Shown here: positions 1-10,405 of the stretch, in pieces
Layout of the letters: each line of letters opens with the position of its first letter
Numbering within the stretch: position 1 is the stretch's first letter
Origin: Undaria pinnatifida
Taxonomy: Eukaryota > Sar > Phaeophyceae > Laminariales > Alariaceae
Length of the DNA: 64,000 nucleotides
Direction: 5' to 3'
Assembly (NCBI GenBank): GCA_012845835.1
Contig: JABAKD010000027.1
Location: 5,697,465-5,761,464 of the forward strand
Program-made: the position numbers and the translations under genes
The notes under the pieces: model-generated
The model's input: only the letters and a program-made list of their open reading frames with translations
What the model was told of the DNA's origin: nothing
The model's database searches: none

Positions 1-584
1 ATGCAGTACGATGCATTATCTCTGTGTCGTAGCTTGTGACCACAGAGCTGATCTTTCTAGGGTGAAGAATCAGTACGGACACTGGGTGTGCTGGATGTCG
101 ACGAGTAGAAGAACGGTTTAATGTGAAGAACACACACACATGCATGATAGGCGCAAAACACAATGCGATCCCTGGAGATCTGTCGTCTCTGGAGATCTGA
201 AGGCGTGACACCTCAAGCTCCTAGCCTGTGGCCCGTAGCAGCGGAAAGTGAAAACGGCCCATCCATGAGGTCAAATCATGTTGGTTGTCAGATGCACGTT
301 TCATTTTTCTCGTGCCGTCCTGTTTCCTTCCCTCTTTTTTTCCTTACGTTTTTCTGTGAGGGTTGGTAATCAACGGCCTTGATTTGGTTTTCGATTATTT
401 CGGGTGTTTTCGGCTTGATTATTGATGATTGTTTCATAATAACCAACTGGTCGTGATTACATCAAAACTAGACAGCTCTGCCGCACTAGCACCAACCCAC
501 AACGCTGACACGGAAGCGAGCCCCAGAACAAGTGGTTCCCCAGCAGGCAGTGTGATATATAGGATATAGTATGCCTAGTCTAAT
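1..584. other. No gene seen; copy of a dispersed repeat
   Basis: I see no convincing coding region here. Bases about 75-140 contain a diverged copy of a dispersed repeat that recurs near 2325-2405, 8440-8515, 11555-11605 and 56865-56915. The shared words are around GGTTGTGCTGGAT and TTTAATGTGAAGAACACACAC. The rest is unassigned. Confidence 0.4.
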
Positions 585-750
585 ATGCATTAATTATTAA
601 TTATTTAGGACGCCTTGTCTAAAACCTATATAATCTGGGGTCGTACAGGTTTTAGGTTTTATGCATTAATTATTACCAGTACCAGGTAATTATTTAGCAC
701 GCCTTGTCTAAAACCTATATAATCTGGGGTCGTACAGGTTTTAGGTTTTA
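585..750. repeat. Tandem duplication, about 76 and 90 bp
   Basis: Two adjacent copies (about 585-660 and 661-750) share a segment beginning ATGCATTAATTATTA and ending in ACAGGTTTTAGGTTTTA. The second copy carries an extra stretch of about 14 bases containing ACCAGTACCAGGTAA. Otherwise the copies are nearly identical, which implies recent duplication. Confidence 0.85.
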
Positions 751-1389
751 GAATCCCCGTTGATCTGCGACGGTCTCCCATCTGCGGAGATCTAGGGTCA
801 TGTAGGTTTTAGAGTACCGGTGGTCTTCGACGGGGTCGCATTTGCGGGGAGACTCATGTTGGGAGAGGAGCCGGCCACACACCCCAGAGGACGGGGCGGT
901 AAGTTCTTGGAACCTAATAAAGCAACCCCTGTTATCGACTTTTGCCGACTACATTGGCGATACACGTGAAAGCCAGTACTCCACCTGAAAGCCACCACCG
1001 TAACGCGTGCAAGGCGAATCAGAAACAAAAAGTCTGAACGTACTGGCGCGTGAAAGCCTAAAGAGTAAGCAAGCTAGAATCACCGGAAGGCTGAAAATGA
1101 ATAACCATACCTTGGGGGAGCGGTGTCGCTTGTATAACTAGCAACATGATGATGAGCTATGCAACTAGTAGTCAGGCGATAGAGGGGATACCGTAACACA
1201 TTGGGGTGCTCAAATGGAATAAAAAAAGCGATTTATAGCAGCAACAACGCACGTACGGCGGTTTAGATGTATCGTTTCGACGACATCTTGCTGATCAATT
1301 GACGTCAACAAGGAAGGCTTGACGAGGCTTCGAAGCAAATACTTTTGCTCGAGTGTTATTGGGGGGGGGGGGCGGGGGGGGGGGGAGGA

Positions 1390-1599
1390 GTGGGTCCAGA
1401 TTGTTTATTTTGCCTGCCCTTGGCTGGCTCGCAAGTATTTTGCTGTCCAAGCCTCGTCGGCAGCATCGGAATCTTTGTTCTCGCAGGCCGGCTTAGTGGT
1501 TGCGTCGAATCGTAACCGCATGTCGGGGGACACAGCGGAAGAATCATATTCCTCCACCACCACAGCGTCAAACACAATAAGTTCAAGCTGTGTGCAGTA
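1390..1599 (+). pseudogene. hAT transposase, C-terminal dimerization domain fragment
   Basis: This open stretch encodes a segment with the hallmark of the hAT-family C-terminal dimerization domain (Dimer_Tnp_hAT). The order is PWLARKYFAVQ, then SSAASESLFSQAG, then NRNRMSGDTAEE. In intact hAT transposases this region mediates oligomerisation at the end of a protein of roughly 600-800 residues. Here it starts abruptly after a G-rich homopolymer near 1361-1385 and no catalytic DDE core is visible upstream, so it is a truncated remnant. The reading frame ends in TAG about 45 codons after the motif. No terminal inverted repeats or 8-bp target duplications were identified. The family assignment is good; activity is excluded by the truncation. 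Confidence 0.75.
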
Positions 1600-1859
1600 G
1601 CTTTGCTGTAAAGCGCGCGTCATTGGTGGTGTGCCATGTCATGTTTCTGTAAGCGTGTAGTCGTTGGTACGTTGATCGTGAATAAGTAGGACGAACACCA
1701 TAAAGTAGATATTTTTGTGAAAATAATCAACAATAATCACCAAATTTAAGTTGATTGATGAATCATGATTATTTTTTAGAGAATCAAACAATTGCATCAC
1801 TATAATCATGATTACGATTGAAATCATCGTCGTTAAAAAACGAGATTAAACATGGGGTT

Positions 1860-2057
1860 GTAACGAAGACCACTGATAGGGACAGCTCACGCTATACCTA
1901 CAATGGGACTCGAAGGGTGCGCCAGCTAGCGTTGGGCTGCGAAAGCAACTGAGTTAAATCGACACACGACGCGTATGAAAATACGCGGAAGTGTGGTGAG
2001 CTAAAGCTTTATTTTTCCCCATCCGCCGGAGGATTAAAAAAAAAAAAAAAAAAAAAA
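1860..2057 (+). repeat. SINE-like poly(A)-tailed dispersed repeat, copy 1
   Basis: A unit of about 200 bp begins near ACGAAGACCACTGATAGG and ends in TTTTTCCCCATCCGCCGGAGGAT followed by about 20 A. The same unit recurs at 2971-3136 (minus), 5038-5224, 11281-11477 and 46020-46096. An A-tail at a fixed 3' end with variable 5' truncation is typical of retroposition by LINE machinery. I found no clear pol III promoter boxes, so the source RNA is unknown. Confidence 0.8.
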
Positions 2058-2970
2058 CATGACTATTTTTAGGTGATTACTAACCCTAATTTCTAACCTC
2101 TTCTTGACATTTCTTCTCCTTCCTTTTTTTCCTATTTGTTGCAAGTAGTCTGGTGTGCTTGCATCTTATCTTCGCCCGCGTGTTAACTGCGGTTCATTGC
2201 CTGGCCAAATCAATCTTTGCTGCATGTTATTTGCAACGTGCATCTCTTTCTCTTATATACCAGGTACGATGTCGTACTCAAGTTTGGTTTATGGTCACAG
2301 AAAGGGTCCCTCTCAGCTCACGAGAGCATCGGCACGGACGCTGGTTGTGCTGGATACACATGGTTGGGTGGAAATACAAATATCCGTTTAATGTGAAGAA
2401 CACACACTTACGGGTAGCCCGAGTAGCACACGGCAGCAGCACCACTGCTGCTGTCTTGTACAGGTATGAATATGAACCGGATTGCACCAAATAACGAATA
2501 ACACCGACGTCGCCAAGACACGATATGTACGTTCAATCGTTATAAATGTATACGTGAGTGCTGAATGGCGCCGGTGGTGGCGGCACATCCCTAAATCGAT
2601 CCTAAAACTGCTGTCAGCTGGTTAGATCTGTATTACCTACATGATCTACATGATCTAGATGATCTATATGGGCCGTGACGGTAGTAAGAACAAGGATCTC
2701 GGCTAGCGATTCGGGGCTCTCCGCTTAGTCTATGTTAAGTATTATTTACGAGGTATACAACAATAATGTGCTTGCTCGCACGCACACAGCCGACGGCGAA
2801 CAATGCAATGCCAGAAGCCACAACAAGCAGTAGCCAAACTCAGAATTGACAAACCTGCTACAAACGTCACAAAAAATGGTTGAAACGCACCGCACCGGTA
2901 TACGAATGACATGATTGATATGATTGATGTGATATGGTAGTATGTATTGCAGCGCGCGTTCTTTTGCCCG
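2058..2970. other. No gene seen; dispersed repeat at 2325-2410
   Basis: Short open frames here lack recognisable domains. Bases 2325-2410 carry a good copy of the dispersed GGTTGTGCTGGAT repeat, in the same orientation as at 75-140. ATGATCTA microrepeats occur near 2640-2670. Confidence 0.4.
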
Positions 2971-3136
2971 TTTTTTTTTTTTTTTTTTTCATCCTCCGGC
3001 GGATGGGGAAAAATAAAGCTTTAGCTCACCACACTTCCACGTATTTTCATACGCGTCGTGTGTCGATTTAACTCAGCTGCTTTCGCAGCCCAACGCTAGC
3101 TGGCGCACCCTTCGGGTCCCATTGTAGGTATAGCGT
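2971..3136 (-). repeat. SINE-like repeat, copy 2 (reverse, 5' truncated)
   Basis: A T run (2971-2989) is followed by the reverse complement of the repeat seen at 1860-2057 (ATCCTCCGGCGGATGGGGAAAAA...). It ends near 3136, so the 5' portion is missing. The 5' truncation together with the tail supports retroposition. Confidence 0.8.
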
Positions 3137-3683
3137 CTTTTGCCCATTGAATACTGTTACCGCGACCTTCGTAGACACGTTTTCCTGACTGCTGTCATAC
3201 TGCTGTAGCCCATTAATCATGTTGTGAGCTGTGACGTTGCAAAAATATGTGAGTACTCCTAGGGCGTTAATTAGTGGATCGGCGTTTGTTGTGCGCCGCA
3301 GGCGTGCAAGCCCCTCGCAGGGCCTCCCGGAGGCGAGAAAATTGCGACATACGCGCGAATATACACCTGAAAACCAAGTGACGAAAAAATCGCCTACTGC
3401 TGTTTAGAAAAAAACACCCAAAAAAATACTTCGCCGATAACAAAACGCGCAACAATTTTTTTCGCCTGCAGCCAAAAATTTGCGCGCTATAAATCGCGTG
3501 TTGCGCTGCGCGCAACCAGCCTCGCGGCGACTACTGCTGTTGCGCAAAACGGCCATGTTAACTCAAATGTTGCGCCCGCGCAACAGCGCAACACTTAATT
3601 AATGCCCTGGTTTATATAAACCATGCACCCGTACTTGATATACTACTGCTGTGACATACCGATACACCTTGTACATACCAGGT
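3137..3683. other. No gene seen
   Basis: AT-rich to mixed sequence with repeated GCGCAACA words near 3480-3600. No supported coding region or RNA gene. Confidence 0.3.
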
Positions 3684-3935
3684 CCCAACCAACCCGGCCC
3701 GAAGCCTGAGCCCTAACCTAGCCTGAATATCATAGGGGGTGGGATCAGGGTGTGATTATAAAATCCAGCAGTAGTTCGGGTAAGGGTGCATGGCTTAGAT
3801 ACATCACAACCCAACCAACCCGGCCCGAAGCCTGAGCCCTAACCTAGCCTGAAAATCATAGGGGGTGGGATCAGGGTGTGATTATAAAATCCAGCAGTAC
3901 TTCGGGTAAGGGCGCATGGCTTAGATACACCACAT
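3684..3935. repeat. 126-bp tandem duplication
   Basis: Two head-to-tail copies, each starting CCCAACCAACCCGGCCCGAAG, begin at 3684 and 3810 (period 126). Each ends around GGCTTAGATACA(T/C)(C)ACA. Only a few substitutions separate them, including AGCAGTAG versus AGCAGTAC. No coding content. Confidence 0.9.
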
Positions 3936-5037
3936 TTTTTTCGGTGACGCTGTGACGTCGTGACGCTACTATTAATACAACTGCTGTTATACACTTTTCC
4001 TGTCGGCTGTCATAAGGCTGTCATGAATAGCAGTCTTAAGCCCTAAGCTATCAATAACTCGTTTTATCGTCTTATTCATTGTTGGAATCTTCGATGAATC
4101 TACAAGTACAAGTTACAATCATATCATAAGTTAGTGGTACTAAACTAATACCTGGTACAAGGTAGCATATTTCGTACGGCAACAATCTTTTCTGAATGAC
4201 GGAGGCTCTTTACTAACGGGGGGTAACCCGACTTAGGAGTACCGAGGATAACAGCATTCGGACGATCAAATCGGCTTGTTCCGCCTATACTAAAAGCTGT
4301 ACTTCCCACTACAGATAAGAGCTAATGTGTAGTTAAGAGCGTTTGTTTCGGCTTGCAATGGGGCGCTCTTAAATCAGGTACCCACTGCTGTAACCCAATA
4401 TCGTCGGAACGTCATTCTTGTTTTGCAACATGAATATGTTTGTATCTAGGCCATGCGTTTGGTCATTCTCTTTTAAACCTTCGTACGTACCTGGTACCTC
4501 GTATCTATTTGAAAGATGAAAAAAATACAATTCTACGTACAGCTATGTATGAGATCGTCCAAAAAGTTTTTTTTATCAAAACTCAGAGTTGCAAGCTGCG
4601 TGTGACACTTCAATCGCGCGTGTTACGGTGTTTGTATACCCTCCCATCATAACATGTGTTTCGTCATCGGGTTGCACCTTCAGTTTACTCAAAATCAAGT
4701 TTTTATATAGGTTTTGCCTTATCGTAAAAGGTATACAGCTCGTCGACTGAGTCAACTGAGGAGAGCCTCAGAGAGAGAGCGGAAGCGCCTTCACCGGCTT
4801 TGTCCGATAAATCGTACCAGATAAAGAACATTTTATAGAGGTTCTTAGGCTGTTTTTTGTTTTCACACTATAGAGGTTTTTAAGCTGTTTTTGTTTGTTC
4901 GTTTGTTTGTTCGTTTTCTTGGTCAAATCGCGAGAGGGCGTCGACCGAACCTAAACCCTGACCCTGATCCCAACCCTAACCCCGGCTCAGGCTCCGACCC
5001 GAGCGCGGCTTCGCCGCGCGTTTTGGAAAAACCGGGA
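3936..5037. other. No gene seen; telomere-like C-rich patch
   Basis: No supported gene. Bases about 4560-4635 resemble part of a dispersed repeat (GTTGCAAGCTGCGTGTGA) also seen at 37368-37412 and in the 28/43/60-kb family. A degenerate CCCTAACCC-type patch occurs at about 4945-4985. Confidence 0.35.
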
Positions 5038-5224
5038 AACGAAGACCACTGATAAGGACAGCCTACGCTATACCTACAAAGGGATCCGAAGGGTGCGCCA
5101 GCCAACGTTGGGGTGCGAAAGCAACTGAGTTAAATCGACACACGACGCGTATGAAAATACGTGGAAGTGTGGTGAGCTTTATTTTTCCCCATCCGCCGGA
5201 GGATGAAAAAAAAAAAAAAAAAAA
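5038..5224 (+). repeat. SINE-like repeat, copy 3
   Basis: A near full-length copy from ACGAAGACCACTGATAAGG to the A-tail, highly similar to the copy at 1860-2057. It ends in GGAGGATG followed by about 20 A. Confidence 0.8.
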
Positions 5225-5404
5225 TGGGAAAAATATGCAGACCACCTCCAAAAATTGGCATATATTTGGTACTTTATATCTGGTATAATTTGTGGGGGAG
5301 AGCATCGCAAAGGCTGTGGGGGAAAAAAGTGCTGCACCTATACCGTCAAGGGTTAGGGTTAGTTCCATCCATTGTGAAAAACACAATAATGTAGAACACC
5401 CCTT

Positions 5405-5661
5405 ATCATGCTATCATACGTACGGCAAAGATGTCAGGAGACGGTCAGTCAAGGGAAGATGTCCTGCGGTCTAGGGTGTAAAACCGATCGTGACAGACAA
5501 AAATGTAGTATTTTGGCGTCAGTCAAGGTGAATTATTGGGAAATTGCCGTCGGTCAAGGGCTGAAAGTGCCGTCTCCTGAACATCGTTCATGTATGGTAT
5601 AGGTGGTTTTCCCTTGACTGACCGTCTGCTGACATCTTTGCCGTACGTGTGATAGCATGAT
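5405..5661. mobile_element. MITE-like inverted-repeat element (about 257 bp)
   Basis: The left end starts ATCATGCTATC and continues through CGTACGGCAAAGATGTCAG and GACGGTCAGTCAAGGGAA. The right end is the reverse complement of about the same 53 bases, with only a few differences. The roughly 150-bp centre has no coding potential. This is the structure of a non-autonomous DNA transposon. A target duplication was not resolved by eye. Confidence 0.75.
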
Positions 5662-6437
5662 ATGTCACAACCTGTGCGCAGCTTCGTGACTCGTACGTTT
5701 TCTGGGAGGCAAAGCAGCGCGTCGTATTGAACCTTTCAGCTCTACCATTAATACTCTACCACTACACCGGCATTCCAACAGTAACGGAGTAGTAACCGAG
5801 AAAGATGAACACAGAGTACGCGAAACACCTCAAAGTATGGCCGATGCAGGTTGCAGGAGCTCTGCAACTTCGTGCTGCCAGTACGAGCTGGTCCAGCCGT
5901 ATTCGCGAGGCACTACCTGCCGGCGCTTTCCCAACTCGGTTTTTCGATTCTTGATCTGAACTCTTGATCTGAACTTTTGTGCGGAGCTAACTCACAGTGA
6001 AACGAAACCAATACCCGATGCTCCATTTACCTGTTACTTTTTTCGGGGAAGGAGAAGGGAAATTGGACTCATCCCCTGGTCCCGTGCAAAATGTGAAATC
6101 CGGTATCCCGTATCCCGTCGTCCCGCGCAAAATGCGAAATCCCGTATCCCGTATCTCGTGAAAAAGGGCGAAATCCCTTTCCTGCACAAACGCGTCCCGT
6201 GCAAAATTACTCAAAAGCCCGTTCCCGCACAAACAAAATCCCGCGATAATGTTGAGAGGGCGACAGCAAGTAATTACTGACGTCGCTTTCGCACTCCTCC
6301 CATTGAACTCAACGAAAAAAACGAAGCAGATACTACCACTCGCTGTGGAGGGTTCAGGGCTATAGTAGCGCACGCTCCACTCAATTAGTCGAACTAGTAC
6401 CTTGCCACACGATCTACCATTTCGTTTCTGCATTCGT
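5662..6437. other. No gene seen; degenerate TCCCGTAT repeats
   Basis: Bases about 6080-6245 contain degenerate direct repeats built from ATCCCGTATCCCG and GTGCAAAATG(C/T)GAAA. No supported coding region. Confidence 0.35.
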
Positions 6438-6449
6438 CTACAGCTGTAT

Positions 6450-8118
6450 CAGTACCGCTGCGTTCCCCCTCCCCCGTCCCCCCGGTTTCTCTTGGTTGTT
6501 GCTCATGGCGTCCTCTGCTGGGAGCCGTGGCCAGCTCTTCTCCGCCTCGCCCCTGTGCCATCTCGTCATGAAGCGGTCCGCAGCGTCGACGATCCCCCGG
6601 TGCCAGTTCCCACTCTTCTTAGCCGCCCTCAGCCATCGCACAGTCTCTACTCCGAACAGTAAAGGGGAGCTATCGGTTGCTCCAAATACCCTGATGTCTA
6701 CCAGACACTGGGCCTAGTTATTTTCTGGTCGGCCTCGTCCCGGGTTCACCCCACCAGCCATCGTCCCGAACACCACGCAATGGGTAAGTCGCTCATTGAT
6801 CGTCCGTTGTACGGCTCCCGGAGAGAGGAGGTGTCGTTGCGGATAGTCGTCTCAACGCTCTTACATTGTGCCTTCTTGAGAGCCTTGGCGGACGACATGG
6901 TCGGTGCGCTGTCGGCGCTGAAAGCCAATGATCCTTAGGAGGAGATTGTGGTGCGCCGTTCGGAGTTTAGCGAAGTGCTCCAGGCCGAACGCGCAAGTCA
7001 CACACCCGTACAGCAGGGTCTCCATCACCTCGGTCTTTAGGAGGCGCACCTTAAATACGAACGGAGCATCCTCCATATCGTACAGCTCGACTTTGAAACG
7101 TCGTAGCATGCCCACTCGAGTCAGATGCGTCGTTTGATCTCTGGCATGGTGTCGGCGTTTGCATCGATAAGACCGCCCAGGTACAGAAACTGCATCGTCT
7201 GCATATACCTCTGGCCCGCTGCTTCGACTACGAGCGGTGAGGTCGGGAGCACCTGGTTGAGTGTGCGCAGAAGCATTGTCTCCGTTTTCTAATCGGACAC
7301 GGTGAGTCCTGCTGCTTCGAAAACGGTCACAATGACGATCATCATCTTGGCAAGGCCTTCCGCCGACTTGGACACATTGTCTGCATGGTCGGCAAACATC
7401 ACGCCCCAAATTGACCTCCGCACACATGCTAGTGGTTCAACCTCCACCCCGCTCCCCCCGAGGTCCTCCTTGAGGTGAACAAGGTCTTTAAACATATCTG
7501 GGTTCTCACTGAAGCATACCAGGACGGCATGTGTCGCAGCGGCGAAAAATACATTGAAAAGAAGGGGCGACAAGACACATCGTTGCCGCAGTCCCTGGGT
7601 GACGTCAAACCATTCAGATTGCTCACCGTCATCCGTACGCACGCGAGCTCGCACGTCTTCGTGGAACTGGCGGATAATGATCAGCATCTTCTCTGGTACG
7701 CCGAAGAGTGCGAGCACCGCCCACAGCAGTAGCTCTCGGTCGACGGAGTCATACGCTCTCTGGAGATCGATGAAGCACGTGTACAGAGAGATTCTCCTAG
7801 CTCGTCCGAGTTCTTGCAGTCGGCGCACGACAAACAGAATGTCCACTGACGATCGCGCGGGGCGAAAGCCGCTCTGTCCTTCGGGGAGTATCCCTTCGGT
7901 CTCACCGATAGTAGTTGCTGAGGCGGGACGCGACCATTTTCAACAGTAGTCTGCCTGAACGGGCAACGAGCGAAATCTCTCGGTAGTTGTTGCAATCAGA
8001 TCGATCCTTTTTTTTATGAAGGACCTTAATGGTTGCATCTTTCCACCGCTGGGGGACGTCTCGCGTTCTCCAAACATTGGCAAGGAGGTTGTGGAAGTAG
8101 CGGATAAATCCGGGGTGG
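6450..8118 (-). pseudogene. Non-LTR retrotransposon (LINE) reverse transcriptase, decayed
   Basis: Read on the minus strand across several frames, this is the RT and C-terminal part of a non-LTR retrotransposon. Seen in order are [21 protein letters not shown] (about 8040-7965), [17 protein letters not shown] (about 7785-7735), [17 protein letters not shown] (about 7600-7550), a catalytic-box remnant [15 protein letters not shown] (about 7405-7360), VMETLLYGCVT (about 7030-7000), and AADRFMTRWHRGEAEKSW near 6560. In active elements the catalytic box reads (Y/F)ADD; here the second Asp is His. At least three frame changes and internal stops separate these blocks. No endonuclease domain is visible upstream of 8118, so the copy is also 5' truncated. 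The fragment is certainly RT; its LINE clade is not assigned. Confidence 0.9.
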
Positions 8119-8124
8119 CCAAGC

Positions 8125-9431
8125 CGTGAGTTCCATAAATTTAAGGTCTCTTACTCTTATGATACGTGCTCTGTACGATATTGAAAGGAATTATATTAAC
8201 ATTGATAAACCTTTCACCCAGGTACGTACTTGTCCGAAGTACCATGACCTAAAAAGCTACGTAGAAGTTTGGTCTTTTCACGTCAGTCCAAGAGCGTGTA
8301 GTCGTCCAAGTATCATCATGTTGTGTGAGCGCGTGCTATAAGTGTCCTTACATCGCACTTGGCATAATGGACTACATCCCTATGCTACCACCGCAACCTG
8401 GGCTGAGTCTTGTGAGTGTGGCTCATGATGTGTGTGTGATCTTCACGTTAAACTGATATTTCCACCCATCTACATCCAGCACAACCAGTGCCCGTGCCCA
8501 CCGATTGCCGATGCCTCCTCCTAGTAACAACATCGTCGGTTTAGGAACCAGGCTCCCGGCCGTACCTCCTGAAATACGATGCCCCTTGCTACCCCGACGT
8601 CATTCATGAGAGAGACCAGCTTTGTGGTCCACAACTACAAGAAAGAGATACTACGTATCTCAAAAAAAGGAAGGTCACTTGGCCGTGCAATGCCAAACGC
8701 AATAATTACACAGGCGGAGCACAAGCCAGCCAGCACACCATACTGCTTGCAAGGAAGAAACAAAGGGATACCTAGGAAACAAGCGAGTACAACATGACAA
8801 TTGTCGCTTTTTTTCCGACCCTCCTCTTTCCCTCTGAAAATCGTGAAGGGGCCACGACACATGTATACCAGGTGTCGTATGATAGTTTCGCAGAAAATAC
8901 TTGGCCGAAAATCCCGGGGGCACGATACTGCGACAGGCACACGCATCCCACCGCAACCATGGGAACGCAACGAAGCACCAGCTACCCTACCCCTGAGCTC
9001 TGCGAGCTCTTGTGATATCATGCATAGCAGGACACCTAATAAGAAACAGAAATACCACCCCAAGCTGGATTTCTTCTTTGGGAGAGGGCGCGTTCAACAC
9101 CAACTTCTGCATACAACGGGTCCCGGATTTCTTGAATTCCTGTGAATATCAGCCCGCCTTATCATTGCAGTTCAGTACAGTATGTCGGTTGTCCATTATT
9201 GTGCGTGTTCTTCACTGTACTGCAGAAGTAACAGGCGTCAGCTCCGCGACTTCTTTCATATCCTTATCCTTATTATATAATACGCTAACGTCGTGGTAGT
9301 GACGTTTTTTGGGATCTTTGAAAATATCATGGGTATAACCCCCCCCCAGAAAGCTGCGACTCCCGAGCTCCACTCGACCTCCCGCGGCCTCGCGGTGCCG
9401 TCACGTCCGATCCGCACAGTAGCACAACGAC
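8125..9431. other. No gene seen; dispersed repeat copy
   Basis: No supported gene. Bases about 8440-8515 carry a reverse-orientation copy of the dispersed AGCACAACCAG repeat. Confidence 0.35.
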
Positions 9432-9609
9432 GTGCCGGCGAAAGAACGGGTGACGGTGCCCCACCTCGGCGAGGGGGGAGCGTGGAAATCGCCCTCCCGG
9501 GGACGGCTCGCTTCCCCCCCCCCCCGCTTTTACTTCGTCGCTGCCCGCTTCTTTATTTTTTCGAACTCCAGCTATATTAAACTTTCGATTTTTTTTGGCC
9601 ACTTGAGCC

Positions 9610-9843
9610 ATGGACACGAAACGACAAGCGCGCCTGCGTCAACAGCAAGCACAACACCAGGACCGATCACAGCAGCGTACAGCCGTCGCCGCTCGCCGTG
9701 CCCAGAATCGGCAACGCGAGAACGATGCCCAGCGCTCTCGCCGTCAGCGCAATCGAGAACGCGAAAACGACGCCCGGCGCTCCCTCGCTTGGCCTCCGGC
9801 GTGGCGGGGAATAGTAATACCCCCCAGCCCGAGAGCATTGTAA
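9610..9843 (+). pseudogene. Arg/Gln-rich fragment, possibly Helitron-type N-terminus
   Basis: A 77-residue frame starts at ATG 9610 and is built of degenerate heptad-like repeats (RRAQNRQRENDAQRS, RRQRNRERENDARRS). Similar Arg/Glu-rich arrays precede helicase domains in some Helitron-encoded proteins of protists. No Rep, helicase or zinc-finger domain is seen here, and the frame closes after 77 codons. The identification is weak; it could equally be simple low-complexity coding or non-coding sequence. Confidence 0.2.
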
Positions 9844-9873
9844 CCAACGAATCAGCTGCTACTCGCCTGTCAA

Positions 9874-10405
9874 GTGTATTGCTCTACGAACTGCTGCATT
9901 GCTGTACTGCTGGACTGGGTAGGTCCGTGGGTAGATTGGTGGGTGGTGGGCGCGTGGTGGATGGCGGCTCGCTCGCTCCCCGAGATGGCCGAGTATCGTC
10001 GAAAAATGAAATTCCCCTCGTTTGTTTCCTGTTTCATACAAGGTCCTCAAGAACCAACCAACTGCTCCATGCGTATCAGGTGTACTGCTGTACGTACTGC
10101 TGCACTGCTGTACTGCTGTATGTAATAGAGGTTTGGTCGTTGGGTGGGTGTAGGGTGCACTGCGTCGTCCGTGGTGGGTGGGTGGGCCATTCCGTACGCG
10201 GGAGTATTTTTTCGTCCTGTGGGAGACGAACCTTGTTTTTTGTTTCTACAGCAGTACCGGCCCCCCACTGGTGCTTGGGAGTACCGTCCCCACTGCTGCA
10301 CTCCTCTGTCCTTTACTACTGTACGTACTGCTGCACTGCCGTATTGCTGCCCTGTTAATATTTTGTTTCTTTAGTACTTACATACAGAGGATGATACAGC
10401 AGTAG
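9874..10405. repeat. CTGCTGTA-rich degenerate repeat region
   Basis: Clusters of the word (TA)CTGCTGTA, often as GTACTGCTGTACGTACTGCTG, occur around 9890-9925, 10080-10125 and 10310-10360. Open frames here are rich in Cys/Leu/Val only because of the repeat. No gene is supported. Confidence 0.5.

Noticed and set aside
163-369. Short open frame near the left edge
   Set aside because: 68 codons, no domain, no splice context; composition like the surrounding repeats.
1869-1930. Possible hammerhead or HDV-like ribozyme at the start of the SINE-like repeat
   Set aside because: CTGATAGG and CGAAG words are suggestive, but the conserved CUGANGA...GAAA core is not met in any copy and no consistent stems were found.
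9432-10358. 308-codon plus-strand open frame
   Set aside because: Runs through CTGCTGTA repeats and the Arg-rich fragment in a different frame; Cys/Leu/Arg composition is a by-product of repeats and no domain was found.
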